A stretch of 64,000 nucleotides of DNA from Bacteroidetes bacterium ADurb.Bin012 (GTDB taxonomy: Bacteria > Bacteroidota > Bacteroidia > Bacteroidales > TTA-H9): positions 96,366 to 160,365 of the forward strand of contig MWFC01000002.1 of assembly GCA_002071415.1 (NCBI GenBank), read 5' to 3'. Below, one piece after another: positions 1 through 9,702 of this stretch (position 1 is the stretch's first letter; each line of letters begins with the position of its first letter). A program made the position numbers and the translations under genes. Under the pieces are notes generated by a model. It searched no databases. It saw only the letters and a program-made list of their open reading frames with translations, and was not told the origin of the DNA.

Positions 1-758
1 ATAAGGTTCAAGTGGTGATTGGCTATGAAGAAGGTACAGACGGAACGGCAAGACCGGTTTTTATCATGGATTCAAAAAATATAGATAAACTCATTTTCAA
101 CGACCGTTGCTATCATAATCTTGCTGTTTATTTAACCAAGGTTGAAGTCGAGAAGATTGGAAGAGTGGCTGTGGAGGCTTCATTGAATACACTTAAAGGT
201 ATTGTAAAATTAGCATCTGAAGGTCAATTTGTGTTCGAAGACATAGATATTTTGGGTGTAAACCGAAATGGCGAATTATACGAATTTGCCAGTTTGGATG
301 AGGTGATAGACTATATCGATCAGCATCCTGTTGAATACAGTCCCGAAGAAATATCCCTTCTTCGGAAGATCGAATCTATGACTAGGGAAGAACGTTGGGA
401 ATACTGGCAAGAAGAGTTTTCGCGTTGCATTCGATGTTATGCATGTCGTGCAGCATGCCCAAATTGTTATTGCGATGCTTGCATCGTGGATATTAACCAG
501 CCACAATGGATTTCTCCTACTCCCGACGCCTTGGGAAATTTAGAATGGCATATCATCAGAGCAATGCACTTAGCCGGTCGTTGTGTCAATTGTGGTGCCT
601 GTGCCAAAGCATGCCCCGTTGATATCCCATTAAACATCTTAAACCTCAAATTAGCAGAGGAAATTAGTAAGAACTTTGGAATATCTGAGGAATTTTTGCT
701 AACAAATTATCCTTTAGCTATTTATGATCCAAACGATAAAGAAAATTTTATTAAATAA
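1..758 (+). CDS. 4Fe-4S dicluster protein, Flx/sulfhydrogenase-type electron-transfer subunit (5' partial)
   Basis: The reading frame is open to base 1, so the gene begins outside the window; the first in-window GTG (12) is probably internal. Counting from that GTG, the visible part has a first cysteine cluster C139-x2-C142-x2-C145-x3-C149, further cysteines at 152, 154 and 157, and a second cluster at C191, C194, C197 and C201 followed by Pro. This is the pattern of two [4Fe-4S] clusters. The next gene starts 4 bases after its stop and the third overlaps by one base, so the three form one operon. Such sets (4Fe-4S protein, 4Fe-4S protein, FAD/NAD protein) pass electrons between NAD(H) and a heterodisulfide-reductase-like or hydrogenase partner. 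The partner is not visible; the exact subunit name is inferred. Confidence 0.75.
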   Translation, partial: KVQVVIGYEEGTDGTARPVFIMDSKNIDKLIFNDRCYHNLAVYLTKVEVEKIGRVAVEASLNTLKGIVKLASEGQFVFEDIDILGVNRNGELYEFASLDEVIDYIDQHPVEYSPEEISLLRKIESMTREERWEYWQEEFSRCIRCYACRAACPNCYCDACIVDINQPQWISPTPDALGNLEWHIIRAMHLAGRCVNCGACAKACPVDIPLNILNLKLAEEISKNFGISEEFLLTNYPLAIYDPNDKENFIK

Positions 759-762
759 GGCT

Positions 763-1779
763 ATGACACCACAAAATAAATTATTGAAAAAAGAATGCCT
801 CCCCACGTTTGTTGAAACCTTGGTCAAAGGTGGAAAATTGTTGTATGCCCCTACAAAAGAAAATGAAAGGATTGAATTTAAACTCATAGAAAATTTCAGC
901 GAGATATATCTCGATTATATCCAAACCACTAAATCTATTAAAAGTATTGTATTCCCGCCAATAGAGAAATTATTCGAATACGTAGCCGATAAGGAACATG
1001 TCGAAATCAAGGACGTGAATTTGAATACTATCCCCGAAACCATCGTATTTGGCGCACACCCTTGTGATGCTGCGTCATTCAAGGTACTGAATGCCGTTTT
1101 TACATGGGATTGTAATGATGAATTTTTCCTTACCCGCAAGGATAAAACTACAGTTATAGGGCTGAGTTGTAAAAATCATGACGATTATTGTTTTTGTACA
1201 TCGGTGGATTTGAATCCTGGTTCGACCGAAGGCAGCGATATTTTGCTGACGAGAATCGAAAACGATAATTACCTGGCCGAAATTATGACTGAAAAAGGTG
1301 AAGCAGTATATAAACTTGTAAAAAATTTGTTCGAACCTGCTCCCCAAGTGGACAAAAATGCCTTTGTAACCCAATTGCCCAAACTTTTCGATTTGAATGA
1401 TCTACGAGGAAAATTGTCGTTCGAAGGTCTTTCATGGATGCAACAGTCATTACGTTGTCTTAGCTGTGGAACATGTGCTTATGTGTGCCCTACCTGCTCT
1501 TGTTTCGATATTCAAGATATAGGCAATCAAACCAAAGGCAAAAGGGTTAGAATATGGGATACCTGTGCTTTGCCTCAATTTACCCTGCATACGTCGGGGC
1601 ATAATCCACGCCATTTTCAAAACGAACGTTGGAGGCAACGTATTATGCATAAATTTTCTTATGAGCCAGAACGGTTACATGTTTACGGCTGCGTTGGTTG
1701 TGGCCGTTGTTCAAGAGCCTGTCCGGTAAACATCAATATTTTGGAAAACCTCATTGAAATTAGTGGAGGAAACAAATAA
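763..1779 (+). CDS. 4Fe-4S dicluster protein, HydB/FlxB-like subunit
   Basis: A cytoplasmic electron-transfer subunit of about 338 residues. The N-terminal two thirds includes a GAHPCD motif near residue 97, typical of sulfhydrogenase beta / FlxB-like proteins. The C-terminal part carries two ferredoxin clusters: C232, C235, C238, C242 (with C245 and C247 close by) and C310, C313, C316, C320 followed by Pro. The start at 763 is preferred over an in-frame ATG at 724, because 724 lies inside the upstream gene and 763 sits 4 bases after that gene's stop. Its stop overlaps the next ATG by one base (TAATG), which suggests translational coupling. It most likely relays electrons between the flavoprotein encoded next and the upstream Fe-S subunit. 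Confidence 0.8.
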   Translation: MTPQNKLLKKECLPTFVETLVKGGKLLYAPTKENERIEFKLIENFSEIYLDYIQTTKSIKSIVFPPIEKLFEYVADKEHVEIKDVNLNTIPETIVFGAHPCDAASFKVLNAVFTWDCNDEFFLTRKDKTTVIGLSCKNHDDYCFCTSVDLNPGSTEGSDILLTRIENDNYLAEIMTEKGEAVYKLVKNLFEPAPQVDKNAFVTQLPKLFDLNDLRGKLSFEGLSWMQQSLRCLSCGTCAYVCPTCSCFDIQDIGNQTKGKRVRIWDTCALPQFTLHTSGHNPRHFQNERWRQRIMHKFSYEPERLHVYGCVGCGRCSRACPVNINILENLIEISGGNK

Positions 1780-2618
1780 TGCGCAACGACAATATTTATA
1801 AACCTTGTTTGATGAGAATTGAAAAGGTTACCGATGAGGCACCCGATGTAAAGACGTTTCGACTGAAATTTATCGACGATGTACAAGCCAGAAATTTTGA
1901 TTTCAAAGCCGGTCAATTTGGCGAATACTCTGTCATGGGCGAAGGCGAATCGACTTTTTGTATTGCTTCTCCACCCACGCGAAAAGGTTATATAGAATGT
2001 ACGTTCAGAAAAACAGGAAGGGTTACATCGGCATTGGCAAACAAGGAAGAAGGAGAAATAATTGGCTTCAGAGGGCCTTATGGAAACAGATTCCCCATTG
2101 AAGAATGGAAAGGTAAAAACCTCTTGTTCGTTGCAGGCGGTATTGCCTTGCCCCCAATGAGATGTGTCATCTGGAATTGCCTCGATTTGCGGGAAGATTA
2201 TAAAGACATTACTATCGTATATGGGGCAAAAACTGTCGATGATTTGATATATAAAAATGAACTCGAAGAATGGAACGAACGCCCCGATGTAACTCTCGTA
2301 ACTACGGTTGACCCGGGAGGTGAAACACCCGCTTGGAAAGGACAAATAGGATTTGTGCCCACTATACTCGAAAAAATGGAACTCAAAGCCGAAAATACGA
2401 TTGCCGTGGTTTGTGGACCCCCTATAATGATAAAGTTTACTTTCCCTGTTTTGGTAAAAGCAGAATTTAAAGAAGCCGATATTTTTACTACCCTCGAAAA
2501 TCGTATGAAATGCGGTTTCGGAAAGTGTGGAAGATGCAATGTCGGTAGCGTTTACGTCTGTAAAGACGGACCCGTGTTTACTTATGCACAATTGAAGAAA
2601 TTGCCGGCTGAATATTGA
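1779..2618 (+). CDS. FAD/NAD(P)-binding oxidoreductase with [2Fe-2S] site (HydG/FlxA/AsrB-like)
   Basis: A 279-residue protein of the ferredoxin-NADP reductase superfamily. The N-terminal half is the FAD-binding barrel, the middle is the NAD(P) domain ending in a CGPP motif (residues 212-215), and the C-terminus has C245-x4-C250-x2-C253-x7-C261, the [2Fe-2S] site also found in dihydroorotate dehydrogenase PyrK. It is the subunit that would take electrons from or give them to NAD(P)H, handing them to the two upstream 4Fe-4S proteins. Sulfhydrogenase gamma, anaerobic sulfite reductase B and FlxA share this architecture, and the sequence alone does not decide between them. It is the last gene of the operon; no gene follows for over 400 bases. 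Confidence 0.82.
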   Translation: MRNDNIYKPCLMRIEKVTDEAPDVKTFRLKFIDDVQARNFDFKAGQFGEYSVMGEGESTFCIASPPTRKGYIECTFRKTGRVTSALANKEEGEIIGFRGPYGNRFPIEEWKGKNLLFVAGGIALPPMRCVIWNCLDLREDYKDITIVYGAKTVDDLIYKNELEEWNERPDVTLVTTVDPGGETPAWKGQIGFVPTILEKMELKAENTIAVVCGPPIMIKFTFPVLVKAEFKEADIFTTLENRMKCGFGKCGRCNVGSVYVCKDGPVFTYAQLKKLPAEY

Positions 2619-3047
2619 TCGCACGTCTTTGATGCAGATTTCAATACGGTCATCTGCTGCACCAGCGGATATAAATAAGTAAATGATAATCTTCTATGAA
2701 CACAAATACAGTTGAATCAGTATATTATAAGAATTCTAATGGCATATTTCCTCAATAGATTATAAATAAAAGTATAAAAAATGCCCATACATTTATGCTC
2801 GAGGAGGAATGAATTACCCCTTGGATGAAGCTTTATGAAATAGAAAAAACCTCAGAGAAAGATTCTGGAAAATTTGGAATAGGTCATGGAAGTTCAACAT
2901 AACTCAATCCCCATATCCCGCACACTATGTCAGTTTTTCATTCGCTAATTCCCAAACTCCAACCATCGCTTACTATTGGCCATAGCATATCTCGTTTATC
3001 TCAATATTTTCTGGATTTTCTTCCTCTACTTTACGGTTCTATTGTCG
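2619..3047. other. intergenic region, no gene seen
   Basis: About 430 AT-rich bases between the end of the flavoprotein gene and the tRNA genes. All six frames are broken by frequent stops and I see no recognisable protein remnant, clear terminator or repeat. It may hold the terminator of the Fe-S operon on one side and the tRNA 3' ends on the other. Confidence 0.5.
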
Positions 3048-3131
3048 TACCCGAGACAGGACTTGAACCTGCACATCCGTAAGGATACTAGTCCCTGAAA
3101 CTAGCGCGTCTACCAATTCCGCCACTCGGGT
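3048..3131 (-). tRNA. tRNA-Leu (anticodon CAG)
   Basis: On the minus strand the acceptor stem ACCCGAG pairs with CTCGGGT, followed by discriminator A. The D arm has the usual class II form, the anticodon stem CTAGT/ACTAG encloses loop TTCAGGG with anticodon CAG, there is a long variable arm, and the T loop is TTCAAGT. The length is 84 bases, right for leucine tRNA. The 3' CCA is not encoded (the next bases are CGA). Confidence 0.93.
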
Positions 3132-3157
3132 GAAAATATGACTTGTTAACAACGGAA

Positions 3158-3244
3158 TGGTGCCCAGGACAAGACTCGAACTTGCACGCCCGAACGGACA
3201 CTACCCCCTCAAAGTAGCGTGTCTACCAATTCCACCACCTGGGC
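3158..3244 (-). tRNA. tRNA-Leu (anticodon GAG), CCA encoded
   Basis: On the minus strand the acceptor stem GCCCAGG pairs with CCTGGGC, then A and an encoded CCA at 3158-3160. The anticodon loop TTGAGGG gives GAG, there is a long variable arm, and the T loop is TTCGAGT. It lies 26 bases upstream of the other leucine tRNA on the same strand, so the two are probably one transcript. Unlike its partner it encodes its CCA end. Confidence 0.93.
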
Positions 3245-3502
3245 TTTAAGTACTGCAAAAGTACAATAATTTTGTCTTTTCCTAAGTTCTCAAGAAAAAA
3301 TTTTTATTTCTTCTCCTTTTATTTCGATATCGAGTAGTCGAATTCAAAGTAATGATATACAAACAATTCAATCTTAGTACTCTTTGAATGAATGAATTCC
3401 TGATTCGCAAAATCTTGGTCAAACTAATAAAATCATCAGCGAATCATTTTGATGGAATATTTATTTATGAATCGAGCTAAAGAGGTTATTTTCTCTTTGA
3501 TT

Positions 3503-4246
3503 TTAATTTATTGGCTTTAGCAACTGGCTAACATCACTACCGGGGGCAAATTCGCACGGAAGATTGCCAAATTGAAAAAGGCGCATCGCTCTCGAACCTT
3601 TCAAAACCATTTTATCGTCGATTACTTCGAGTAGGCTAGCCTCTCTTAAGCCTACTACAGGAATTCGGGGATGAAGAATTATAAATTCTTCAATTCGGGC
3701 TTCACGAGTTTCGCCTCCATGTCCTTCTGGATTTTTATCGAGATAATGCGGGTTGATTTGAAAAGGCACTAATCCCATGCATTCAAAATCAGAAGGTTGA
3801 ATAATCGGCATATCGTTAGTAGTCATTAAGCTGGGGCAAGCTACGTTGGATCCTGCACTCCAGCCCAAATAAGGAATTCCATGCAAGGCTTGTTCTCTAA
3901 TAGCCGACATCAGCCCCCGTTTCTGCAAGCAATACACCAGATGAAAGGTGTTGCCGCCGCCTATTGCAATGGCTTCGGCCTCCATCACCGCCCGTATCGG
4001 ATGAGATTGACGATGGATACTATAAATTTCGAACCCCAAAGATTTAAACACTTCTTGCACTCTTTTTTCATAGACATCGTAAGATTCTTTGAGACCGAGA
4101 GGAGATAGCGAAATTCCTGCATAAGGCACGAAAAGGACTTTCTTCACACGGAATTTGTTTAAAAAATCTGAAATGAAAGGCTTGGGCCAGTGTAGATATT
4201 CTTCTCCGTAATTGGTTGAATTACTTATTAATAGTAGCTTCATCAT
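3503..4246 (-). CDS. pepE: dipeptidase E (alpha-aspartyl dipeptidase, peptidase family S51)
   Basis: A cytoplasmic serine peptidase that releases N-terminal aspartate from Asp-X dipeptides. The 247-residue protein has the GGGNT motif at 96-100 and the nucleophile elbow GWSAGSN with Ser130. D145 and H167 follow at spacings of 15 and 22 residues, the same as the Ser120/Asp135/His157 set of the E. coli enzyme. Two Met codons open the frame; the second (4243) could equally be used. It is the last gene of a leftward run, 21 bases after the outer-membrane protein gene, so it is probably co-transcribed although functionally unrelated to it. Length fits the family. Confidence 0.92.
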   Translation of the reverse strand: MMKLLLISNSTNYGEEYLHWPKPFISDFLNKFRVKKVLFVPYAGISLSPLGLKESYDVYEKRVQEVFKSLGFEIYSIHRQSHPIRAVMEAEAIAIGGGNTFHLVYCLQKRGLMSAIREQALHGIPYLGWSAGSNVACPSLMTTNDMPIIQPSDFECMGLVPFQINPHYLDKNPEGHGGETREARIEEFIILHPRIPVVGLREASLLEVIDDKMVLKGSRAMRLFQFGNLPCEFAPGSDVSQLLKPIN

Positions 4247-4267
4247 ATAGAATTTTTAATCGGAATG

Positions 4268-5290
4268 TCAAAAGATGTAAGTTGTTCTAAAGGTAAGCAT
4301 ATTTTCTTTTAGAGCATTTTTACCGAAAAAGGCAAGCCTTGTGGAGAGGTCGAATTGCCAATTCTTCGACTTATAACTTGCACCTAAACATAATGAATGG
4401 ATGAAAGCGTCGGCCCCCATGGCTTGAAAAATTATTTTATTCAATTTCTCGTCGGGTTCGGGCAAGATGTTTTCGGCTCTATCACTCCAACCATAAAAAT
4501 AATCATACCCGACCATTATTTTGAGTTTATTCAATTTATATACATATCCCCCTTGAGAGGTAAAATATGGATGCAGATAGATGGTGGCCTGAATGGCATT
4601 GTATCGATTGTTGGTGAGTATTAAAGCCGTATCGCCTTCGAAAATTGCACCAGAGCGAGGAAAACGGAAAAGGAATTCATTATGGATGAACATCTGCGAA
4701 TTTAGGCTTAATTTGTGCATGAAGGCTGCTTGAATCCCTAAGTTCCAATATCCATCATTGCCTATGGGAGGTTTATTGCTGATGTACGAAGTTCTTGTTT
4801 CTCTTAGTGGCAATCCTGTACTTATTTCTAGGAAAACAGATGTTTCAGTAAAATGATATAAATATTCAGCTTTCAACCTTATTTCAGAAACTTCGGCATT
4901 TCGATACGATCGCATTTCCTGAGAATTGACAGTCTTTTTAACCTGGCTCTCGTACCATGGCAACAAAAGACCAAGTGAGAAATTTTTATATAGAGGAACT
5001 TTTGCATTCATAAAAAACCCTTTACGAATCAATTCGTCGAATGGCTGTCGACTTAGGATGTTACCCTTACCTTCGAAAGCACTGTTGGCATAAGAATAAA
5101 AGGCAGCTATTCTGATGTTTTGGCAGTTCGTGGTATCTTTAGTGTAAAATCCATTCCAGAATGGGCTTCCCATTCCAGCCGGAATTCCAAAAGACTGGCC
5201 ATGAATGGTGTATATGTCGTTTCCAAAAATCAATAAAACCAGCATGATATATCTTTGACAAATTCTCCGACATGGAGTAAGTTTTTTCAT
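4268..5290 (-). CDS. putative outer-membrane beta-barrel protein
   Basis: A protein of about 340 residues that I do not recognise beyond its form. It has a hydrophobic N-terminal signal (about residues 14-31, probable cleavage after HG-Q), then alternating short amphipathic stretches rich in Tyr, Phe, Asn and Lys typical of outer-membrane barrels, and it ends in Phe as many barrel proteins do. A 64-base gap separates it from the large helical secreted protein upstream and 21 bases separate it from pepE. By context it may serve as the membrane partner of the secreted helical protein, but this is inference. No catalytic motif was seen. Confidence 0.6.
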   Translation of the reverse strand: MKKLTPCRRICQRYIMLVLLIFGNDIYTIHGQSFGIPAGMGSPFWNGFYTKDTTNCQNIRIAAFYSYANSAFEGKGNILSRQPFDELIRKGFFMNAKVPLYKNFSLGLLLPWYESQVKKTVNSQEMRSYRNAEVSEIRLKAEYLYHFTETSVFLEISTGLPLRETRTSYISNKPPIGNDGYWNLGIQAAFMHKLSLNSQMFIHNEFLFRFPRSGAIFEGDTALILTNNRYNAIQATIYLHPYFTSQGGYVYKLNKLKIMVGYDYFYGWSDRAENILPEPDEKLNKIIFQAMGADAFIHSLCLGASYKSKNWQFDLSTRLAFFGKNALKENMLTFRTTYIF

Positions 5291-5354
5291 AATGTTTTAT
5301 CTTTCGATTGTCAAAAATAGTAAGGCTAAATTCAAGGTCGAGTTCTGTGAAAAA

Positions 5355-7973
5355 TCAGAATATGGCTCTCCATCCGAGCTTCTCCTTTAAATAGGCTTTG
5401 CGTAAGGTTTTATACCATACTCTATCGGGAAGCATTTGATCGAGATATTCAAGTGAAGCTTCTTTTTTAGCTGGTATTTTGTCTATTCTGGCTAAATGGT
5501 GGCCGAGGTTTTCTTGCCATGTTTCGAACCAATCAGCGCTTAATCCTGATTGACGAAATTTTTCTATTAGATTCAATATGTCACTCCAGCGGTTTTCTTC
5601 TTTAAGGTTTTCAAAATAATAATTAATTATTTTTTCGGAGGGATGAAGCTCAACCAGCCAGATGGTATCGGGAAGTGGAAATTCTCTGGAGATAGAAGAG
5701 TCGGAGCTAATAAGGGAATACAATTTTAAGCGGAGTTTTTCGAGTGAATCGGCCAGAAGTGTTTCGTATGTGGTGGTTAATTGCTCTAACAGCCGATTAT
5801 ATTCAATCAGTGAATGATATTGATGGAGTAATCCGGCAATACCTGAATCATCGAGCGGACAATCAGCAACTGAAGTTTTTATTTGCAGGGCAGAATCGGC
5901 TATTGAATCACCCATTAAATAATCTCCTTCCTGAAAGGCCGAACGTACTTTGTATTCGAAAAGCTCTAAGCGATATCGGGCAAAACGGCATTCTTGAATC
6001 TCGATACGCTCCGCCATTTCATTCAACCTCTCGTTTATTTCGCTGCAATCCTGTAAATTCCATTGAGGAATCATTTTATTGGCATTCAGCCATAATTGAT
6101 GTGCCTCTTCGATCTTGAAATCCCAAAGTAAGCTTCCTACTGCAGCCATCATTCTCTCGAATTGAAGTTTCCCTAATTCGAGTTTCTTTTTACAGATGAG
6201 GGAATCATCCGCAAGGTTTTCAGCATATCGTAAAAGAATTATGGAAGTGGCATTCAACAGGGAATCGAGAGGAAGTTCATTCGAAATTTGAATGAGAGAA
6301 TCCATGACAACATAAAGAGAGGCTTTTTGATAAAGGTGAAATGCAGAGTCTTCATCAGGAATAGACTCTATTGAAGTAGCATTTGTTTTTTTCATCGTGA
6401 GTGCTTCATCGAGTAATCTTTTCCCTTCGATATAATTTCCCAATTGCATGGAGCTTAATGCGGAGATTACTTTTTGTCGATATATTTCCTGAAGCGTTTT
6501 GGATAGTGTTTGTTTAATTTCTTGCTGCCGTAAATAAATGCTTTGACGACCTGCATATTCCATTGCTTTTTCTAAAAAAGGCAAAGCCTGTTCGAACTTC
6601 CCTTCTTTATTCAATATTATAGCTTTATCGAGGCAAACGTCGGAAAAAATTTCATATACTGATTTAGACGGTTGGCTCCCTAATAGGATTTCACGGTTTT
6701 CAGATTGGTACTCCAGAGCTTTTTTCAGATAGAATTCGCCCATGACAATATTTCCATTTAGAATTCCATCGCGGGCCACCTTCAGATAGGTATTGTATAA
6801 CCCTCTTACCGATACTTTAATTTGAGACTCGACGGCCTGGGTTTCATCTTCCAAATCAGCAGCCTGAGCTATTTTCAGCGCATTATTCAGAATAATATTG
6901 GCTTGGATAAATAGAGTTTGCTTATTCAATGCCTCGCCTTCTTGTAGCATTTTTTTTGTCAATTGTCGGCTTAGATTTTTTAGAAATTCATCCTCGTTTG
7001 TATAACCCATTTTCAAGAGAGCAGAATGAAGCAGCTCATGCGCCATTTCTATCCATTTCCCATGTGGATCGAGGCGGGCAACCTCAGCGATAACTCCGTT
7101 GTTCAGCGGATTAGAAAATTCTTCGTGCCGAATCCATGAAATCCAGAAACCAAAAATACGGTCTGACAAAGGGGTTAAATCGTTGGGCGATAGGGGATCG
7201 GTATCGAGTAATCGTTCGAAAGCCAGTCTATGGCGGTAGATTTCAATATCGATAGCTTTCAGCGAGTTATACAAGTTGCATGGATCGGTTTTCTCCAAGG
7301 GAAGAATTAAGGCAGAGAAAATGGAATCAAGAGATTCTTTCACACGGATTCCTTCGATGAGCTCGGCTAAAATATCAGAAATACGAGGATCGTGAGGATT
7401 GTATCCCTGGCGGAGGACATTTTCGAAATAAAGGCTCGAGGCACAAAGCCCACGGTAAGTCTTTATTTCATCCATCACCCTTTTCAGCTGCCTTTCTATC
7501 TCTTCATCGAGATTAGCATTTCGAAAATGCAGACTTAGGCTATCTGTCGAAAGATTAACCTTAGGCGAAAACTCTAAAATTACTGTATCATGCTCCAGTT
7601 TGACCTCTTGGGTGTAAATTATTCCATGAAAAGAATGCTGAAGATAGGCTTGGAGGTACAATGGCAAAAGAAAATCAGAAAGATCATAACCAAGGTATTT
7701 TGTCGGACCGGTAATATGATGGAGAACGACTTTCCATTTACCAACCGAAGAATCATTTATTTGTTTTTGATGATATAAAACGTAACCCAGTTTTATTTTA
7801 CGATAGCTAAGTCCATTTTCGAATGCCAGTTCTTCGAGGATTCGATTGGTTGCCTGAATGTTTCGGGAAGTATCCTTTTTCCATTTCAGCCAGACAGTGT
7901 CCTGAGTTCCGGCAAACGAAGCCTGAGCAAGGAAGAGAAAGAGGATGAAACAGATAAATGGAGAGGTTTTCAT
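5355..7973 (-). CDS. large secreted helical (TPR/SEL-like) protein of unknown function
   Basis: About 872 residues. I chose the ATG at 7973 because it opens a clear signal peptide (MKTSPF, a hydrophobic core, then a small-residue cleavage region near SFA-G) and leaves a 16-base gap to the M23 peptidase gene; a longer frame from 8030 would overlap that gene. The first 180 residues mix beta strands and helix. The rest is almost wholly helical, with repeated Leu/Ala/Glu-rich pairs (for example KALEYQ, FEQALPFLEKAMEYAG and NYIEGKRLLDEALTM), which resembles tetratricopeptide solenoids. No enzyme motif was seen. It probably acts as a periplasmic or surface scaffold; tight linkage with an M23 peptidase and a barrel protein hints at envelope work. 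Confidence 0.6.
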   Translation of the reverse strand: MKTSPFICFILFLFLAQASFAGTQDTVWLKWKKDTSRNIQATNRILEELAFENGLSYRKIKLGYVLYHQKQINDSSVGKWKVVLHHITGPTKYLGYDLSDFLLPLYLQAYLQHSFHGIIYTQEVKLEHDTVILEFSPKVNLSTDSLSLHFRNANLDEEIERQLKRVMDEIKTYRGLCASSLYFENVLRQGYNPHDPRISDILAELIEGIRVKESLDSIFSALILPLEKTDPCNLYNSLKAIDIEIYRHRLAFERLLDTDPLSPNDLTPLSDRIFGFWISWIRHEEFSNPLNNGVIAEVARLDPHGKWIEMAHELLHSALLKMGYTNEDEFLKNLSRQLTKKMLQEGEALNKQTLFIQANIILNNALKIAQAADLEDETQAVESQIKVSVRGLYNTYLKVARDGILNGNIVMGEFYLKKALEYQSENREILLGSQPSKSVYEIFSDVCLDKAIILNKEGKFEQALPFLEKAMEYAGRQSIYLRQQEIKQTLSKTLQEIYRQKVISALSSMQLGNYIEGKRLLDEALTMKKTNATSIESIPDEDSAFHLYQKASLYVVMDSLIQISNELPLDSLLNATSIILLRYAENLADDSLICKKKLELGKLQFERMMAAVGSLLWDFKIEEAHQLWLNANKMIPQWNLQDCSEINERLNEMAERIEIQECRFARYRLELFEYKVRSAFQEGDYLMGDSIADSALQIKTSVADCPLDDSGIAGLLHQYHSLIEYNRLLEQLTTTYETLLADSLEKLRLKLYSLISSDSSISREFPLPDTIWLVELHPSEKIINYYFENLKEENRWSDILNLIEKFRQSGLSADWFETWQENLGHHLARIDKIPAKKEASLEYLDQMLPDRVWYKTLRKAYLKEKLGWRAIF

Positions 7974-7989
7974 TGATAGAAAGATTGAA

Positions 7990-9702
7990 TCAATAAACGA
8001 GATTATAAGTTGCTTCGCTAAAGTTCCCAACGTTGTCGGTTACCCTGATATGGAGTAAATTCTCACCTGTCGAAAGCATTTCGTCGGGAAAATAAGTGAG
8101 CAAATTATTTTTGGCATCATATTCCAGTAAGATCCATTCCCCATTGATGCTGCCTATGTATGAATCAATGCCTGAGAGGTCGTCGGATATTCTCACATTT
8201 AAGCGAGGTAAATTTTTTATGTTTTGTCCATTTTTAAAATTCAGATTTTTGATAACCGGAGGCAGTGTATCGGCTAAAACTGCATAAGTACCGAATGAAC
8301 GTATGGAAGCCTTAAGGGAACTGCCTTCCCATTTGCTAATCATGGCAGAAGGTTTGTTTCCTTGGTTTACTTTCACAATAATGGCTTTATGATGAAGACG
8401 GCTTGGTAAGCGGTTGGGGCGAATGGAAATTTTTGCTGAAGAATGAATAGGCGTTGTAGGTGTGTGGATGCGGTGAAAATCGGAGAAAAATGCTGATCCT
8501 GAGGTTATTCGTTTATAAGAAAAATTTACGGTGTCGTAAAAGGCTCCAATGGGCGCCCAGAAACAGAAATCCACGGTGTCATACGAAGCTTCGCGATCTC
8601 CCGAAAATTGAATGTGAGATGGGACGAATGGACGAATGGGAGCATAAACCTTTGGTATTCCCTTCACTACGAAACGAAGAATGGATTCGTTGCCATAATG
8701 ATCGCTAACCACATATTTAAGATGATAGATATTATCGGGCAAAAATGCATATGAGCCATTATTTAACAAGATTCTATAGATATTTTGAAGACGGCTGTAA
8801 GGAGCTTTACGCGTTTGAATGATCCATTGCTTGTTGAGAACGATTTCGGAATAATCGCATAAAGCATTGATATATCGCCCTTTATCGAAATACAAACGAT
8901 TGAATTCGATAGCGAAAACTGGAATAGAATCGATGAACAATTCAACTGATTTCACGCCGTTATGATTAGGTTCGTCATTCAGAAGATCGTGGGTTTTAAT
9001 TCCGAACCAAGCATTTCCAGCAATAAACAAAGTATCTTTGTTACGAAGGCGATAATAGGGCCCCCAACCTGTGAGGTTTAGCTTTATGGGGTGAGGAGAA
9101 CCATTGACTAGTGAACCAAAATCGTCGGGATAAACTTTCAGCAGGGTAATAGTAGGCCGAATCCAGTCTTTCACGTTTATTCCAAATTGTAAAGGATTGA
9201 CGGCTGCCTGTGAAGAAGTTTCGCGAAGTTCGAAATGAAGGTGAGGCCCTCCCGACGAGCCCGAGTTTCCTGACCATGCTATTGTATCGCCTTTTCTAAC
9301 TTTTATTTCATAAGGTTGTAAGCTGAAATCGAGTTGAAATTTTTGCATTTCATAGTGTTTTCGATGGAGATACGTGGCTATTGTGCCGTTCATTCTTTGC
9401 AAATGCCCATAAACACTGGTATATCCACTGGGATGGTTGATATAAAGAGCTTTCCCATAACCATAGGGAGAAACGGCAATTCGGGCTACATATCCATCTT
9501 CGGTAGCAATCACCGGGTAACCTTCTTGCTGGTTCGTTTTGATATCTATGCCTGTATGGAAATGGTCGGAACGCAGTTCGCCAAACGTACCCGAAAGCCT
9601 TAACGGGATGGTCAGGGGATTCCCGAATTGGATTTCCTGGCCTGAAGCTCCCAATATGTAAGCCAGGTTAATTATGAAGATAATAAATTGTGCATGTTTC
9701 AT
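7990..9702 (-). CDS. secreted M23-family (LytM) metallopeptidase with C-terminal accessory domains
   Basis: A 570-residue exported zinc endopeptidase expected to cut peptidoglycan cross-links. It has a signal peptide (residues 1-21, cleavage before QEIQ). The LytM domain lies at about 25-165: H49-x3-D53 and H156 are the zinc ligands and H154 of the PHLHFE motif is the catalytic histidine. The remaining 400 residues are beta-rich, end in an Ig/bacterial-Ig-like stretch and have no recognised motif. The gene overlaps the upstream HAD gene by 4 bases (ATGA-type coupling) and is 16 bases from the helical protein gene, so it belongs to one leftward operon. All key residues are present, so activity is likely. 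Confidence 0.88.
   Translation of the reverse strand: MKHAQFIIFIINLAYILGASGQEIQFGNPLTIPLRLSGTFGELRSDHFHTGIDIKTNQQEGYPVIATEDGYVARIAVSPYGYGKALYINHPSGYTSVYGHLQRMNGTIATYLHRKHYEMQKFQLDFSLQPYEIKVRKGDTIAWSGNSGSSGGPHLHFELRETSSQAAVNPLQFGINVKDWIRPTITLLKVYPDDFGSLVNGSPHPIKLNLTGWGPYYRLRNKDTLFIAGNAWFGIKTHDLLNDEPNHNGVKSVELFIDSIPVFAIEFNRLYFDKGRYINALCDYSEIVLNKQWIIQTRKAPYSRLQNIYRILLNNGSYAFLPDNIYHLKYVVSDHYGNESILRFVVKGIPKVYAPIRPFVPSHIQFSGDREASYDTVDFCFWAPIGAFYDTVNFSYKRITSGSAFFSDFHRIHTPTTPIHSSAKISIRPNRLPSRLHHKAIIVKVNQGNKPSAMISKWEGSSLKASIRSFGTYAVLADTLPPVIKNLNFKNGQNIKNLPRLNVRISDDLSGIDSYIGSINGEWILLEYDAKNNLLTYFPDEMLSTGENLLHIRVTDNVGNFSEATYNLVY

Noticed and set aside
1683..2624. A 313-codon minus-strand open frame opposite the flavoprotein gene
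   Set aside because: The plus-strand frame has FAD, NAD and [2Fe-2S] motifs; the reverse frame has no domain and unusual composition.
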